Part shown: one piece after another, positions 49,879 through 60,061 of the stretch
How the letters are laid out: each line of letters opens with the position of its first letter
How positions within the stretch are numbered: position 1 is the first letter of the stretch
IMG/VR virus record: IMGVR_UViG_3300049893_001984
Span: 1 to 64,000 of that record
DNA: 64,000 nt
Source: a virus
Direction: 5' to 3' (one strand)
Notes under the pieces: generated by a model
Seen by the model: the letters and a program-made list of their open reading frames with translations, nothing else
What the model was told of the DNA's origin: nothing
The model's database searches: none
Made by a program: the position numbers and the translations under genes

Positions 49879-51270
49879 TTAGTCTGATTTGGCCTTAGGC
49901 TTTGAGGAGGCGCCTGCTATAGGGGACATTAGCGGGATGTCTTCCTGCATGTCGCGCAAACGTTTCTCAATCTGAGATAGCTGGTGGGCCTCAAAAGGTT
50001 CCATTACACCTTCCTGCTGGATAACCTTATGCAGAACTCCACGCATCAAAGCAGGATGCTGACTTGCCAAAGGCGCAAACTGAGCCACGTGGTTGTACGC
50101 ACCATATACTTGGTGCGGCTCGTACGCAGACAGTATAGGGTCATTCGCCACAAAATCATTCAGCATTGTTTTAGTCTTTGCAGCCTGTAGTTCTGCTTCA
50201 TGCGTGGGGTCAAATACATCATTAATAGCGTCCATACGTGTCTCTACGCCTTTAGGCTTAAGCCCCAAAGCAGAAGTCACGCTAGACCCAACGCCACTAA
50301 TAATGGGTCCCTTAAGATCTTCAACATCAAGCGCGGACTTGGCCATACTCTCTTCAGCATCTTCATCGGAAGCGAGTAAAGAACCAAGCAAGGAGGAAGG
50401 TTTTGTGTTTTGTCGCCTTGCTGCTTGTTTAATGGGAGAACGTGCCGCCGCAGAGGCTGCTTCAGCACGGGCGTTAGCTGCTTTCTCACTTTGTTCAAAT
50501 AGAGTGTAGGCTTCGTCGATCACGCGTTTGATCTGACCGTAAGGCTTTTTAGCCTCGTCAAAAGTCATGTGACGACGAGGGTACTCCTCGGCTCGCTTCT
50601 CTTTTAGTTTCCCGACCGCGTAGATCATGTCCATGCAGGTCTTGCCTACGCTGCCGAATGTAGCAACCGCTCTTTTCTCAACCTCAGAGAACGGAGAGTG
50701 CCCGATCGTGTGGAAATATTCAGATGCTTCTTGAGCCAAGGAAGCGACCTTCAAGAACTGGGCTCTATATTCACCGTCGGCGTAGTTAGCTAACTTCTCT
50801 AACCCCTTGGCCTTATCTATGCTCTTTCCGTCAGCCCATTCTTTATCTCTGTCGTATGCGCTCGGTTTAAGAGACCACTCAGTGGGAAGATCGTTGCGGG
50901 CGTAGGATTTCTTGGTGAAGTCAGTGCGCTCAGCAGCAAGGGCGTCAGAGTGCAGCTCAAAAGCCGCAGACTTCTCAGACTCCCACATTGGCTTTTCAGG
51001 ATACATACGCTCAAGAATAGCAGCGGGGTCAGCGAGCGGGAAGTTCTCCGCCCGATCCACTCCGCTAGCTTGCTTCATGTGTGCAAGCGTGCGCGAAACA
51101 TTGAATGCCTCGCACGCACGCTTTATAAGCTGCGGGTTAAACTTGTTAAGGCTAGCCACCTTATGGATAGCATCGGTTGGGTGCGTGCCGCTGTTGCTGT
51201 CACGAATAGCGGATTCAATAGCCTTGACGATTCTTTCTTCGTCAACCTTGCTCAACTTCTCTATACTCAT
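49879..51270 (-). CDS. Large helical virion protein
   Basis: 463 residues, helical with Ala-rich runs (RAEAASAAARSPIKQAARRQ). Start at ATG 51268-51270 overlaps the next gene's stop by four bases. It includes a SEKSAAFELHSDALAAERTD-type helix and a Lys/Asp-rich N-terminus. Function unknown; internal head protein is one possibility. Confidence 0.65.
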   Translation of the reverse strand: MSIEKLSKVDEERIVKAIESAIRDSNSGTHPTDAIHKVASLNKFNPQLIKRACEAFNVSRTLAHMKQASGVDRAENFPLADPAAILERMYPEKPMWESEKSAAFELHSDALAAERTDFTKKSYARNDLPTEWSLKPSAYDRDKEWADGKSIDKAKGLEKLANYADGEYRAQFLKVASLAQEASEYFHTIGHSPFSEVEKRAVATFGSVGKTCMDMIYAVGKLKEKRAEEYPRRHMTFDEAKKPYGQIKRVIDEAYTLFEQSEKAANARAEAASAAARSPIKQAARRQNTKPSSLLGSLLASDEDAEESMAKSALDVEDLKGPIISGVGSSVTSALGLKPKGVETRMDAINDVFDPTHEAELQAAKTKTMLNDFVANDPILSAYEPHQVYGAYNHVAQFAPLASQHPALMRGVLHKVIQQEGVMEPFEAHQLSQIEKRLRDMQEDIPLMSPIAGASSKPKAKSD

Positions 51271-52121
51271 GATCCGCCTCCGCCTGTAAGTTCCGGAACT
51301 GGCGCTTGATATCTCGGGAGCACTGCTCCACCCATCAATTCACTGGCTCTAGGTTCGTCCACAATAAGTTCAGCACGTGCAGAGATGATAGTCGTCTTGC
51401 AATGGTCAAGCAAGTGGTTGAGTTGTGTCATCATCTCGTCTTTTTGAGCTGGCGATTCATTCTTCTGCTCAATCTCCTTCAACTTCAGACAAGCATCCAG
51501 GAGCGCCCCTGAGTTGAAGTTGTTAGGTTGGACCTTATGAGCAGTTATCCACCCCAGCTTAAGCATCCTATCCTTAAAGTTATTCTGGAGGAAAGCGTAT
51601 GAATCTTCTGACATATTGCGGTTGTCAATAAACTCACAAAAAACCTTCCATCCTCCACAGTACGCCAACGTCTTATAGAGAAAGTCGTAATCTCTCTCAT
51701 GTATACCATTAGTAACAGCCGGTATCAGTATCTGGTTAAGTATGTAACCTCGTGATCCCAGCTTAGGTCTTACGTCGTAGAAGTACTTCTCGTACGTTCG
51801 TATAACCTCTACATGATGACCAACGTACTCAGAAAGCTCCTCATGGGATACATCTGTGAGCAAACCAGCTTCAATAATCCACCGCTCACTTTGAGGGTTC
51901 GCATAGAGTATATAGGCGCTGGTTAGATGCGGGTAATCCTGCTTGAGGTACGGAAGATCAGCTTCTGTGGACTTTCTCCAGCGCTTGAAGAACCTCCATC
52001 CATCCCGCACATGGCTATCCCTAACAGCACGGCCAGGATCCCGTTTTTCTACTACAAGGGACCGGACTTGCGACCAACGCCAGTCCGGTCCGTTGTCTAG
52101 AAACCTAATTATTTCTTCCAT
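51267..52121 (-). CDS. Unknown alpha-helical protein in the head module
   Basis: 284 residues, strongly helical with many Trp, Tyr and charged residues (RWSQVRSLVVEKRDPGRAVR; RDYDFLYKTLAYCGGWKVFC). The C-terminal tail is Gly-rich (ELTGGGGS). Its four-base overlap with the 463-residue gene suggests a coupled pair. Not recognised. Confidence 0.65.
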   Translation of the reverse strand: MEEIIRFLDNGPDWRWSQVRSLVVEKRDPGRAVRDSHVRDGWRFFKRWRKSTEADLPYLKQDYPHLTSAYILYANPQSERWIIEAGLLTDVSHEELSEYVGHHVEVIRTYEKYFYDVRPKLGSRGYILNQILIPAVTNGIHERDYDFLYKTLAYCGGWKVFCEFIDNRNMSEDSYAFLQNNFKDRMLKLGWITAHKVQPNNFNSGALLDACLKLKEIEQKNESPAQKDEMMTQLNHLLDHCKTTIISARAELIVDEPRASELMGGAVLPRYQAPVPELTGGGGS

Positions 52122-52126
52122 TTTCC

Positions 52127-54406
52127 TTATCCGTTAGCCAGGTCAACTTCGGAGTTGGCGTCGTTATCCGGCTCAATAGTCTTCTGCTTCAAGAACAACG
52201 ACAGCTCGCCCAGGTTCTTAAACACATTACGAAGGTTGTCCTCGAGCTCAACCATGTCCTGACGGCCATAGCGGTCTTTGAACTTATCGTTATGCCAATA
52301 GAACATAAACAGGATTCTACCAACCCGGTCAAGGCCCAACAGCAAATCACCGATGTAGCTGTCGATCGTGGAGTCGGTATCAACCGTCTTAACCAACCCA
52401 GAGATGACAGACGTATCGAGAATTTCCTTCTGGCCCATCTGGCTGGCCTGTTGTGCGTTGTTACGGGCATCTTCGTCAATATACATGCTCCGCGTATAGT
52501 TATCACGGTTTCCAGAGGAGTTGATAGTGCCAAGCCCCTGAAGCATGGTTTGCGGATAATGCGTTTTGACCTGAAGCCCAGGTTCGGACCCGTACAGCGG
52601 GTCAGGGAAACTTGCCTGATTAGGCACATCGCCGCTGGCTGTATAGGTGAATGCGTATTTCAAGAAATGAATGTCGCTCTTGCTTCGCCCGCCCTGCACC
52701 TGGCTAACAAGGTAATCAACGCTGTCCTCAGACAAACCCTTATTCTCAATAAGGTCCTGATACAGGGCTGATTTTGTCAGTCTGGCACTATGCTGCCCGT
52801 CCAGAACAACAGTATACCGTACCCCGTCGCTACGAACCTGCAGCTGATGGTAACCTTCCTTCAACTCAGCGGATTTGTAGATGTCAGCAACGATGTTAGA
52901 AGGATTGCAAAGGTTCAGTTTGGGCTGGAACCAGTTGTAACCCTTGCTCTTCTCGTTCTTAAGCTTGATGACCTTGACCTTCTTGCCAATATAGAAAGCG
53001 CTTCCAAGGTGTTCAATGGAATCGTTATCCTTGTCGGTCAGATGGATCGTGGTGTCGTGATTACCGCAACAGAATCTAGGGGTCGTGCCATAAATGCCCT
53101 GCCGCTCGTAGTTTACACGGGGGCTGAACACCTGCGTAGCGTCTGTATGGGTTCTGACAGTGAAGTCGGTCGTGCCTTCGCTGTCAGTCCACTTGGAGTC
53201 AATACACATAGGCATCGTGCCGGTACCGTCTTCCCGTACCAGAACAAAGAAGTCGCCCATGGAAAGGCTACTGGGGCCAGACAACCCTTCAAACTTCTTC
53301 TGCCAATCAGAGAAGTGCTGCTTGGAGGTCATGATGTCATGAGGCGCGAAGAGGCCGTAATCCTTCGTGTCCCAGTCTATCACAAGGGCCAGGTTTGAAC
53401 CTCTACCAGGCTCCAATGCATGCTTGGGCCCGATAATTACCAAGGCTTCAATAGTGTCGCTCTTGGAGTTGACGACGTCGTAAAACCCTGTCTGACCTGG
53501 GTTTGTGTGGGCAGCTGCAATCTGTGTCTTGTACAGTCTGCTCTTTTCGCCGTCTTTACGTTTATCTCTGACAACGAAGCCGCTACACAAGACCTTGGAC
53601 TTCTCGGCCTCTGTGAGCTCTTCTTCGCCGTTGCTGCCATTGAAGGATGTGATAACGCGCACCTTGGGGAAGGTGTGCTCACCTTTACGCATCTTCTTCT
53701 GCAGCTCTTCCTGATCCACAAGGTCCTGAGCGAGCTTAGTGCTGAGCAGTTCGTCAGGGTCGTAGAACTTCAAAATAGCATCAGCAAAGTCATGATCCTT
53801 GCGCATAGTCTGCACAAGATTAATAGCTGCCTTCTTGCCCAGGATCTTAAGGGCGGCAGGGATTGTGAACTTCTCTTCAAGAGAAGCAAACTTCTCAGAT
53901 CGCGGGCTAGTCAGGAAAGCGGAGTCCATAAAATCCTGCATGTCAGGATCCATGCGCGCTCGTATTTCCTTGAAGCTCGGGCGCTTAGCTGAGGCGTACT
54001 TTGACCCGATATAAGGCGTGCGTGCCAGGATATCAAAGTCAGGCTGCCTCAGGCCCAGGCGATGCCTAGGCGTTTTCTCTGTAGACCCGAGGATCTGGGG
54101 TCTACGGTTAAGAATATAGTTAACCCATTCCTCCGTAAGCGGAACGAAGGCGTCCTGACTCTTGATAAACAAGAGTTCATGACCTTTGAGTTCTCCATTG
54201 ATGAAGAACACAGGGGCATACACTAGCTCCGAGCCTACTTTAAAGCCGTAAACACCTACGGCATGGGTTTCCTCGTCATTCTTGTCAATCAACTGGAAAC
54301 CCAAAATGTAGTCGAGAAGGGTCGGAGCCTTGTCACGCATGCGGGCGTAGGCAAGGTCCGAAAATGTCTTCTCATAATTACTTTCTGTAGATTTAGGACC
54401 CGGCAT
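52127..54406 (-). CDS. Large conserved-looking virion protein, head module
   Basis: 759 residues. The N-terminus is helical (EKTFSDLAYARMRDKAPTLL) followed by beta-rich segments (HAVGVYGFKVGSELVYAPVF). The C-terminal 150 residues are helical with a KDRYGRQDMVELEDNLRNVF segment. A portal protein is expected in this position but the fold pattern here is not portal-like. I leave the function open and note that it is the second-largest gene of the head module. Confidence 0.65.
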   Translation of the reverse strand: MPGPKSTESNYEKTFSDLAYARMRDKAPTLLDYILGFQLIDKNDEETHAVGVYGFKVGSELVYAPVFFINGELKGHELLFIKSQDAFVPLTEEWVNYILNRRPQILGSTEKTPRHRLGLRQPDFDILARTPYIGSKYASAKRPSFKEIRARMDPDMQDFMDSAFLTSPRSEKFASLEEKFTIPAALKILGKKAAINLVQTMRKDHDFADAILKFYDPDELLSTKLAQDLVDQEELQKKMRKGEHTFPKVRVITSFNGSNGEEELTEAEKSKVLCSGFVVRDKRKDGEKSRLYKTQIAAAHTNPGQTGFYDVVNSKSDTIEALVIIGPKHALEPGRGSNLALVIDWDTKDYGLFAPHDIMTSKQHFSDWQKKFEGLSGPSSLSMGDFFVLVREDGTGTMPMCIDSKWTDSEGTTDFTVRTHTDATQVFSPRVNYERQGIYGTTPRFCCGNHDTTIHLTDKDNDSIEHLGSAFYIGKKVKVIKLKNEKSKGYNWFQPKLNLCNPSNIVADIYKSAELKEGYHQLQVRSDGVRYTVVLDGQHSARLTKSALYQDLIENKGLSEDSVDYLVSQVQGGRSKSDIHFLKYAFTYTASGDVPNQASFPDPLYGSEPGLQVKTHYPQTMLQGLGTINSSGNRDNYTRSMYIDEDARNNAQQASQMGQKEILDTSVISGLVKTVDTDSTIDSYIGDLLLGLDRVGRILFMFYWHNDKFKDRYGRQDMVELEDNLRNVFKNLGELSLFLKQKTIEPDNDANSEVDLANG

Positions 54407-54449
54407 TTTCTACCCCTTTCAGCTAGTGTGTTATTTGGTATCAAACCTA

Positions 54450-55163
54450 TTAACGGAACATGCCACCCATCGGCATACCGCCAAACCCACCGCTGTACAT
54501 ACCGCCGCCACCAGACCTGGCCAAGTTGCCCATCATTTCATTCATTTCAAGATTACGCTGCTGGTTCTTCAGCGCCATCTGATTGACCTGCTGCATGGTG
54601 CGCGGGTCCTGTCCACCCCACGAGGTGGTGCTACCCATACCAGCGCCGGGGGCTGTGTTCATCCACCGATTATACAGGTGACCGAGCCCAGCTGCTCCAA
54701 CCAAGCCACCAGCGCCAAGCCCGAGCATGAGGGGCCAACCGGCTTGTTTCTTGAAGAACTCTGCGCGAACACGCCCAACAGGCAGCTTGTTGTCATTAGC
54801 CACTTTAGCAAACAACTGATGCGGTATCTTGTTGACGTTACCGGCGTAACCATGGTGGGCAGCCAGAAGCTCGAGCTGGTGAACAGCCAAAGCAGTGTCA
54901 GACGCCATTTTTGGCATCTCCACTTCATTGTTAGGAACTCTACCCTTATCAGTTGCTGGTGCAGTTATGTTGGTGTCGTGCTTAGGAACGTCCATTTTAG
55001 ACGTGAGTGAACTGTTAGGCTTTGTAATCTTCGGAGCACTTTTAGCCCCTTCAGACTGCTTTGCCTCTGGCGCCGCACCTTCATTAGCCTTTTTCTGCAT
55101 CCAATAGGACAGGAGGCTCTTAAGTTGAATGTTTTCGGCTTGTTTTCTCATGCTCTTACTCAT
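54450..55163 (-). CDS. Basic protein with a hydrophobic Gly-rich core, possible internal head protein
   Basis: 237 residues. The Lys/Gln-rich N-terminus and Pro/Thr-rich linker lead to a helical region. A hydrophobic stretch at about 140-165 (WPLMLGLGAGGLVGAAGLGH) follows, then a Met/Gly-rich C-terminus (GGGGMYSGGFGGMPMGGMFR). This is similar to the other Ala/Gly-rich genes around the polymerase. Membrane-active or internal role inferred. Confidence 0.6.
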   Translation of the reverse strand: MSKSMRKQAENIQLKSLLSYWMQKKANEGAAPEAKQSEGAKSAPKITKPNSSLTSKMDVPKHDTNITAPATDKGRVPNNEVEMPKMASDTALAVHQLELLAAHHGYAGNVNKIPHQLFAKVANDNKLPVGRVRAEFFKKQAGWPLMLGLGAGGLVGAAGLGHLYNRWMNTAPGAGMGSTTSWGGQDPRTMQQVNQMALKNQQRNLEMNEMMGNLARSGGGGMYSGGFGGMPMGGMFR

Positions 55164-55187
55164 TTTAAAGTCTCCATTGACTAAGGG

Positions 55188-57032
55188 TTAGTAACCAACG
55201 CCATCAGGCGGTTTACCAAACTCGGTGCCTTGTGCCAGTGCTGGTATATACGAAGTTCCGTGCACATTGGAATCTCTGCCGCGATGGGTTGACTCAAGCA
55301 ACCCTTTCTTAGACTGCCATCCGCCCAACCTGACCATCCAATCATCAGCGTGCGACAGTGTTTCCATCGCGCGCTGCATTTCAGGTTGAAACGATGGCGG
55401 GTCCACGTGCGCCTTAACAGTTCCGAACTTATGCTCGTCTAAAGTCTTTATTACACTTGGTGTTATCTTTGTTCCTATAGAGTAATGTAACGCCGGTTGC
55501 TCTAGATACAAGCCTCTGGCTTGTTTAGGCTCCAGTGTTTTATGTCCAAAACGAGGTTTGTAGTCGCGGACAAGATTATCGTACTCAACGACGTCATCAG
55601 GAACTGTGTCATGTGGGCCGTCAATATCAGTAACCTGTACGTGATTTATAAGCCCCCTCGATAACAATTCCACGTTCCGTCTATGTGCAGCGAGTCCTGA
55701 CTCCTTTAGTGTTTTGTGCAGGTAATCAGTGAAGTAACGTCTCCCTTCACCAATCCCTTTGTGACGGACAATGTCTGCTGGGTTAGGTATGCCTGTAGAC
55801 ATAATGTCACCAGCTTCCACTTCATCACCTTTCTTTACGTGAATATTTTCATCCGCAGGTGCCCAGTGCTGTGTGTTACCCACATAAATGTAGTTACCGC
55901 CTTGGGGGGCTGGCTCAATCCTCTCTACCCTGCCTTCTACCTGTGAAATGGCGGCTGCCCCTGCAAACGTTTTAGGAACTTGGACTAACTGAGTAATAAG
56001 GTCTAAGCCTTGCTTCGTCTGCTTCTTTACACCAGATACAAGACCGCCTCCATGCTTTGTTCCAAGTTGGCCCTGTCCGATCGGTTCACTTATTGCCTGC
56101 GCGGCTGCGATTCCGGGGTTATCACCGATTGGTGAAAATCCGTTTCTTTCGTGAATGCCAACACACTTCTGGCAAACACCGTGAGAAGACTGACATGAGA
56201 TAGGTGAGCGTACAACTATTTTCTTGTCGCCAAGCGTCTGAAGGTGCTTCGGAGTCAATATAGTTCCAGCCGCAAGTCCACCTGCTGGAAAAGCTAGAAC
56301 AGCCCCCTCATTCTCGGGGTCGCTAGCACTAACTGGCATACCATTAACTGTTCCACAATCCTTCTCGGTAATCATGAGCCGGTGTGCGGCCAAGGCCATC
56401 TGTTTACCAAGGAACCCCGCTTTAGGGGTGGCAAACTTAGTGGCAACGCTGCCCTTTCTAGCGCCGTAAGAACCAGCCCAGTACTGAACAGGGTCAAGCC
56501 CCTCGGCATAGCTGGAAAGAATGGGGATGGGGATAGGCTGATCCTTATGGTCAGCCACCATCAAATCTCCAGCTGTCATAGACCGAAACTGTGCTTTATT
56601 ACCGCGTGACCCGGAGTGGACCTGGACTGCCAATGAGTTATTGTTCTTGAAGTGTTCTTCAAAGTTGGCCTTTTCTACAGGATCCACATACGGGACTACA
56701 GTAGACACAATTTCCTTATCTTTGGCAGTCTGGTCTATTGGTTTGGTTAAAATATTATTTATCTTACCCTGCAACTCATCGCGTAACTTCTTTACGCCCT
56801 CTGGCGGCTTAAGGTTAGAAAGGGAGAAAGAAGTCTCTCTCCCGTGCGTAGTTATGATCTTTGTGGCTATGTTATGCAGCTTCTGATTGATCTCTGAGTA
56901 TTTGTCTGGATAACGTTCGGCCACCTGGGTCATCAAATTCTTGAGACCCTTTTTATCAATAACGCGGCTGCTGTCCCGAAGGTCTTCGGGCAGTGCCTCG
57001 TTAAGCATAAGCTGGCCTACAGTCATTTCCAT
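55188..57032 (-). CDS. RNA polymerase beta-prime, C-terminal half
   Basis: 614 residues, beginning at the position of E. coli beta-prime TVGRALL (here MTVGQLML). Bridge-helix region: SGSRGNKAQFRS (140-151) and GARKGSVATKF (190-200). Zinc site: C226, then C280-x6-C287-x2-C290, the four cysteines of the beta-prime zinc site. Trigger loop: AAQAISEPIGQGQLGTKHGG (310-329). Beta-prime normally continues from the NADFDGD part; that half is instead on the separate gene at 60657-64000. The split falls between the catalytic double-psi barrel and the bridge helix. Confidence 0.9.
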   Translation of the reverse strand: MEMTVGQLMLNEALPEDLRDSSRVIDKKGLKNLMTQVAERYPDKYSEINQKLHNIATKIITTHGRETSFSLSNLKPPEGVKKLRDELQGKINNILTKPIDQTAKDKEIVSTVVPYVDPVEKANFEEHFKNNNSLAVQVHSGSRGNKAQFRSMTAGDLMVADHKDQPIPIPILSSYAEGLDPVQYWAGSYGARKGSVATKFATPKAGFLGKQMALAAHRLMITEKDCGTVNGMPVSASDPENEGAVLAFPAGGLAAGTILTPKHLQTLGDKKIVVRSPISCQSSHGVCQKCVGIHERNGFSPIGDNPGIAAAQAISEPIGQGQLGTKHGGGLVSGVKKQTKQGLDLITQLVQVPKTFAGAAAISQVEGRVERIEPAPQGGNYIYVGNTQHWAPADENIHVKKGDEVEAGDIMSTGIPNPADIVRHKGIGEGRRYFTDYLHKTLKESGLAAHRRNVELLSRGLINHVQVTDIDGPHDTVPDDVVEYDNLVRDYKPRFGHKTLEPKQARGLYLEQPALHYSIGTKITPSVIKTLDEHKFGTVKAHVDPPSFQPEMQRAMETLSHADDWMVRLGGWQSKKGLLESTHRGRDSNVHGTSYIPALAQGTEFGKPPDGVGY

Positions 57033-58696
57033 TAATGCATCGCTCCCATGGATCCAGGTACGGTACCTAAGTGTTTAGCACCCGGAGCCGTCCTACCAAT
57101 TGTGGTAGTTTCCTTCGAAGTTCCACCAGGCCCGCTGCTCTCGGTTGTAGTTGATGTGCCAGTGACCGGCGTGTTTCGCATCCTCTGTTTATCTTTGTAA
57201 GCCCGCTCAGCCTCAGATCTAAGGCCTGGATTGCTTAACCTGCTGAGGTCAGGCTTTTGTGTTATGTTACTTCCTATAGGCTTGTTGTTTATCTCCGTCG
57301 TCGTTGTGGTCGACTTAGCCGCTGGCGCTTGTGTTTCCGGTGGAGATGACATAGGCGCCGTTGCTGCCGCTGGTTCTTGTGTGGCTGCGGGTGCCTGCAA
57401 AGGAGCGGAAGGGGCTGCTTGCGCTCCAGCCATACCGCCAGTCATACCAGTAGCAGTACTACCCGCCATACCTCCAGTCATGCTAGCAGCTGTACCACCA
57501 GCCATACCGCCAGTCATGCCAGTAGTCGTACTACCGGCTGCACTACCCGCCGTACTACCAGCCGTACCACCAGCTGTGCTTCCCCCAGGACCTTCCGGCT
57601 TAGGTACAGCCGCATCAGCAGGTTTACTAGCCGTCGCACCTGAATTCGTCGGTGCTCCTGCCATACCAGACATACCACCCATCGCAGCGCTCATGCCAAT
57701 ACTCTTACCCTTTGCCTGGTTATTAGCCAATGGGGGGGTTGGCACTACGCTTTCTCTAGGATGCCCTTCATGCTCTTTCTCTGAGATCCCAGGGCGGGTA
57801 TACCGTTCTTTCAGTGCAGTTTTCAACTCAGGGAACTTTGCGGCCAACCGCTCTTTCTCTTTCTGGCTAGCTCCACCGTACATACGAAGAACCTGTCCTG
57901 GGTCCATATTATTGGCCAAAGCAGTTTCAATCTTTTGATCTATGCCACTTCTGCGTGCGTCACGCATCTTCAGCATTTCATCTCTTCCGCCTTCGTTCCA
58001 TGAGCGATCTATCTTCTCGGCGGCAGTATGCGGATCTTTACCGAACAGACCCTGCCAGGCCATTGAACCTAAGCCTTTTACAGTTCCTGTAATGGGAGAC
58101 AACCAACCGCCACCCATCGTTGTGTCTTTGTATGTCTTCTGTCCAGCTTCGAACGCGTCTCTAAAATCCCCATCACCCCAAAGAAACCCAGCCAGCTTGC
58201 TCATTGCTTCTGCGTCTTCTTTGTCGAAACCATTTTCAGCGCAAAATCTGTCAATGCCAAACTGAAAAGCGGCCATCTTGTTGGCTAAAACTATTGGGTT
58301 TAAAGGAGCTGAAACAGCTCCAGTAACTGGATCTTGAACGATGACCGGCTGTCCACCGTTAAGATCCTGCATTTTTGCTTGCTCGTAAAGCATTTGTCGC
58401 TGACGTTCTTTAATAATCTCTTTTTGCATCTTATATGTATCTTCGTACATCTTAGCTGCTTGGTCGTGCATCTGCGCAACATTAGCTACCTGCTGCTGAG
58501 TCGTGTCCATGCCTACTGCTTTATTGGCCATAACCTGCATACCAGTTCCGAGGCCAGTTTGTACGGCCAAGGTGGGGCCTTGCTCTTTAGTGATGCTCCA
58601 AATAGCAGCGGGTGCCTTTCGCACGTTTTTAATAATATCACGTACGAAAGCTTCCTTGGTAAGGTTTAGCTTTGAGATCTCGTATGGGTTATGCAT
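57032..58696 (-). CDS. Low-complexity Gly/Ser/Ala/Met protein between polymerase genes
   Basis: 554 residues. A helical N-terminal 240 residues include coiled-coil-like runs (QMHDQAAKMYEDTYKMQKEI). From about 345 come long low-complexity repeats (MTGGMAG-S/G-T-A at about 405-445, and STAGGTAGSTAGSAAGS). The C-terminus is a Ser/Thr/Pro-rich tail. It is the only protein in the window with this Met-Thr-Gly repeat. Internal virion or scaffold role is possible. Confidence 0.6.
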   Translation of the reverse strand: MHNPYEISKLNLTKEAFVRDIIKNVRKAPAAIWSITKEQGPTLAVQTGLGTGMQVMANKAVGMDTTQQQVANVAQMHDQAAKMYEDTYKMQKEIIKERQRQMLYEQAKMQDLNGGQPVIVQDPVTGAVSAPLNPIVLANKMAAFQFGIDRFCAENGFDKEDAEAMSKLAGFLWGDGDFRDAFEAGQKTYKDTTMGGGWLSPITGTVKGLGSMAWQGLFGKDPHTAAEKIDRSWNEGGRDEMLKMRDARRSGIDQKIETALANNMDPGQVLRMYGGASQKEKERLAAKFPELKTALKERYTRPGISEKEHEGHPRESVVPTPPLANNQAKGKSIGMSAAMGGMSGMAGAPTNSGATASKPADAAVPKPEGPGGSTAGGTAGSTAGSAAGSTTTGMTGGMAGGTAASMTGGMAGSTATGMTGGMAGAQAAPSAPLQAPAATQEPAAATAPMSSPPETQAPAAKSTTTTTEINNKPIGSNITQKPDLSRLSNPGLRSEAERAYKDKQRMRNTPVTGTSTTTESSGPGGTSKETTTIGRTAPGAKHLGTVPGSMGAMH

Positions 58697-58896
58697 CTTG
58701 CATTCAATCCTATACCAAGGCCCTTTAATACATTAACGAAGTCGGGCTCCCCGGCACTACATGTATATATACTACCCTTATCTAGCTTCTGCACAACGAG
58801 TATCGGGTTATTGAAATCATCGTAAACTACAATGGAGCGTAAGTCATTCAAAATGACCGGCTCCGATAGGTCGGAGCCGGTTGTCCGTGTGTGCAC
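58666..58896 (-). CDS. Small protein between internal-protein genes
   Basis: 76 residues, GTG start at 58894-58896 with AGAGAGGTG 5 nt upstream. It overlaps the start of the 554-residue gene by 31 nt. Beta-alpha pattern (DLRSIVVYDDFNNPILVVQK then EPDFVNVLKGLGIGLN). Not recognised. Confidence 0.65.
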   Translation of the reverse strand: MHTRTTGSDLSEPVILNDLRSIVVYDDFNNPILVVQKLDKGSIYTCSAGEPDFVNVLKGLGIGLNARCITHTRSQS

Positions 58897-58918
58897 GATT
58901 ACACCTCTCTAAACCGGG

Positions 58919-59806
58919 TTAACCGCGTATAGCTCTCAGTATGTTCTTGATAGTTTTACGCCGGTCCTGGTCATGCTCGTAGGAAGCTTGAACCTGCATT
59001 CCGCCAGGAGCAGGCTGGCCACCTGCACTAGGGTCTGCCGGAGGAGCAGCGCCCATTGACGGGTCTCCGCCAACCATAGGAGTAGGTCCAGCCATATCAG
59101 GGGAAACCCCTGCCCCAATTGGGGCTGGCGCACCGCCAGGTTGATCTTGTCCACCAGCCGAGTCCTGACTCCCACCACTAGACTGGGGGGCAGAACCGCC
59201 TCCAATAGGGAGACCAAGTGCGCCAGCAATCTGCAGCATAATCTCTTTCATGGAGCGCACTTCTTTTTCTACGGCTTCCATGCGTATGTCGTTCTTGGCG
59301 CCCTTACCAGCTCCTTTAGCTCCGCCAGAGTTGGGGTCGTTAGGTGCACCTCCGCCTCCACCCTGCTGTCCGCCCATTGCTTGAGCTGCTTGCATAATTA
59401 GCTGCTGAAGATCCTGAGGCTGAAGCATAATAGGGGCGCCCGGTCCGCCACCTATCGCTGCCGGGTCTCCACCTTGGCTGGGGTCGGCTGGGGCTCCGCC
59501 GCCTTGACTGGGGTCGGGGGGCATCCCACCTGCTGAGGGGTCTTGGGGCGGCGGACCTCCAGGACCAGGAGGCGGCCCACCACCCATAGGGCCAGGAGCA
59601 CCACCACCAGGAGGCATGCCAGCAGGAGGCGGTCCTCCGGCCCCCATTGGGACGAACGCCCTTTTCTGGAGAGTTTCAGCTGTCTTTGCCGCGTTTGTTG
59701 CTGTTGCTGCCACAGCTGCCGCTGCAGCCTGCTTTGTGTGCTGCTGTGCGTAAGCCATTCGTGCTGCGAGTCTGGCTTTTTGGAATACATCGAATTCGCC
59801 TTTCAT
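58919..59806 (-). CDS. Gly/Pro/Gln-rich protein, probable internal protein
   Basis: 295 residues. The N-terminus is a helix rich in Ala and Gln (KARLAARMAYAQQHTKQAAA). From residue 55 come Gly/Pro repeats (GGPPPGPGGPPPQDPSAGGM). A helix at 130-205 (LQQLIMQAAQAMGGQQ ... EAVEKEVRSMKEIMLQIAGA) may oligomerise it. The C-terminus is basic (HDQDRRKTIKNILRAIRG). Similar low-complexity style to the 220- and 341-residue proteins. Confidence 0.6.
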   Translation of the reverse strand: MKGEFDVFQKARLAARMAYAQQHTKQAAAAAVAATATNAAKTAETLQKRAFVPMGAGGPPPAGMPPGGGAPGPMGGGPPPGPGGPPPQDPSAGGMPPDPSQGGGAPADPSQGGDPAAIGGGPGAPIMLQPQDLQQLIMQAAQAMGGQQGGGGGAPNDPNSGGAKGAGKGAKNDIRMEAVEKEVRSMKEIMLQIAGALGLPIGGGSAPQSSGGSQDSAGGQDQPGGAPAPIGAGVSPDMAGPTPMVGGDPSMGAAPPADPSAGGQPAPGGMQVQASYEHDQDRRKTIKNILRAIRG

Positions 59807-59809
59807 GTC

Positions 59810-60061
59810 TTACCTTTCAAAACGGTTTAAGTTTCTGGCAATCCCTGCTCTAACTGGCGCGCGGCGCGCACCAGGTTTCTCGTTTGCAACAAGCTGATCT
59901 ATCGTCTTCTGCTTATCTGCATCCCACACATCCTCTATTGGATTACCATTACTGTCTTTGGCCGTCTGGGTCAAGGTATGATCCATAGCGGCACGACGAG
60001 CCTTCCAAGCCTCAGCCTGTTTCTGTAGTGCCATGCTTATAAGGTATCGGCAGTGGTTCAT
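59810..60061 (-). CDS. Small protein with MNHCRYLIS N-terminus
   Basis: 83 residues starting MNHCRYLISMA, the most divergent copy of the shared peptide (Cys for Leu, Ser for Lys). The rest is basic and helical (EAWKARRAAMDHTLTQTAKD; RRAPVRAGIARNLNRFER). The Arg-rich tail could bind DNA, fitting an internal head protein. It overlaps the next gene by four bases (ATGA). Confidence 0.7.
   Translation of the reverse strand: MNHCRYLISMALQKQAEAWKARRAAMDHTLTQTAKDSNGNPIEDVWDADKQKTIDQLVANEKPGARRAPVRAGIARNLNRFER

Noticed and set aside
52127-54406. Portal protein call for the 759-residue gene
   Set aside because: The position and size would fit, but the beta-rich pattern lacks the long helical wing and stem of portals. 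Left as unknown.
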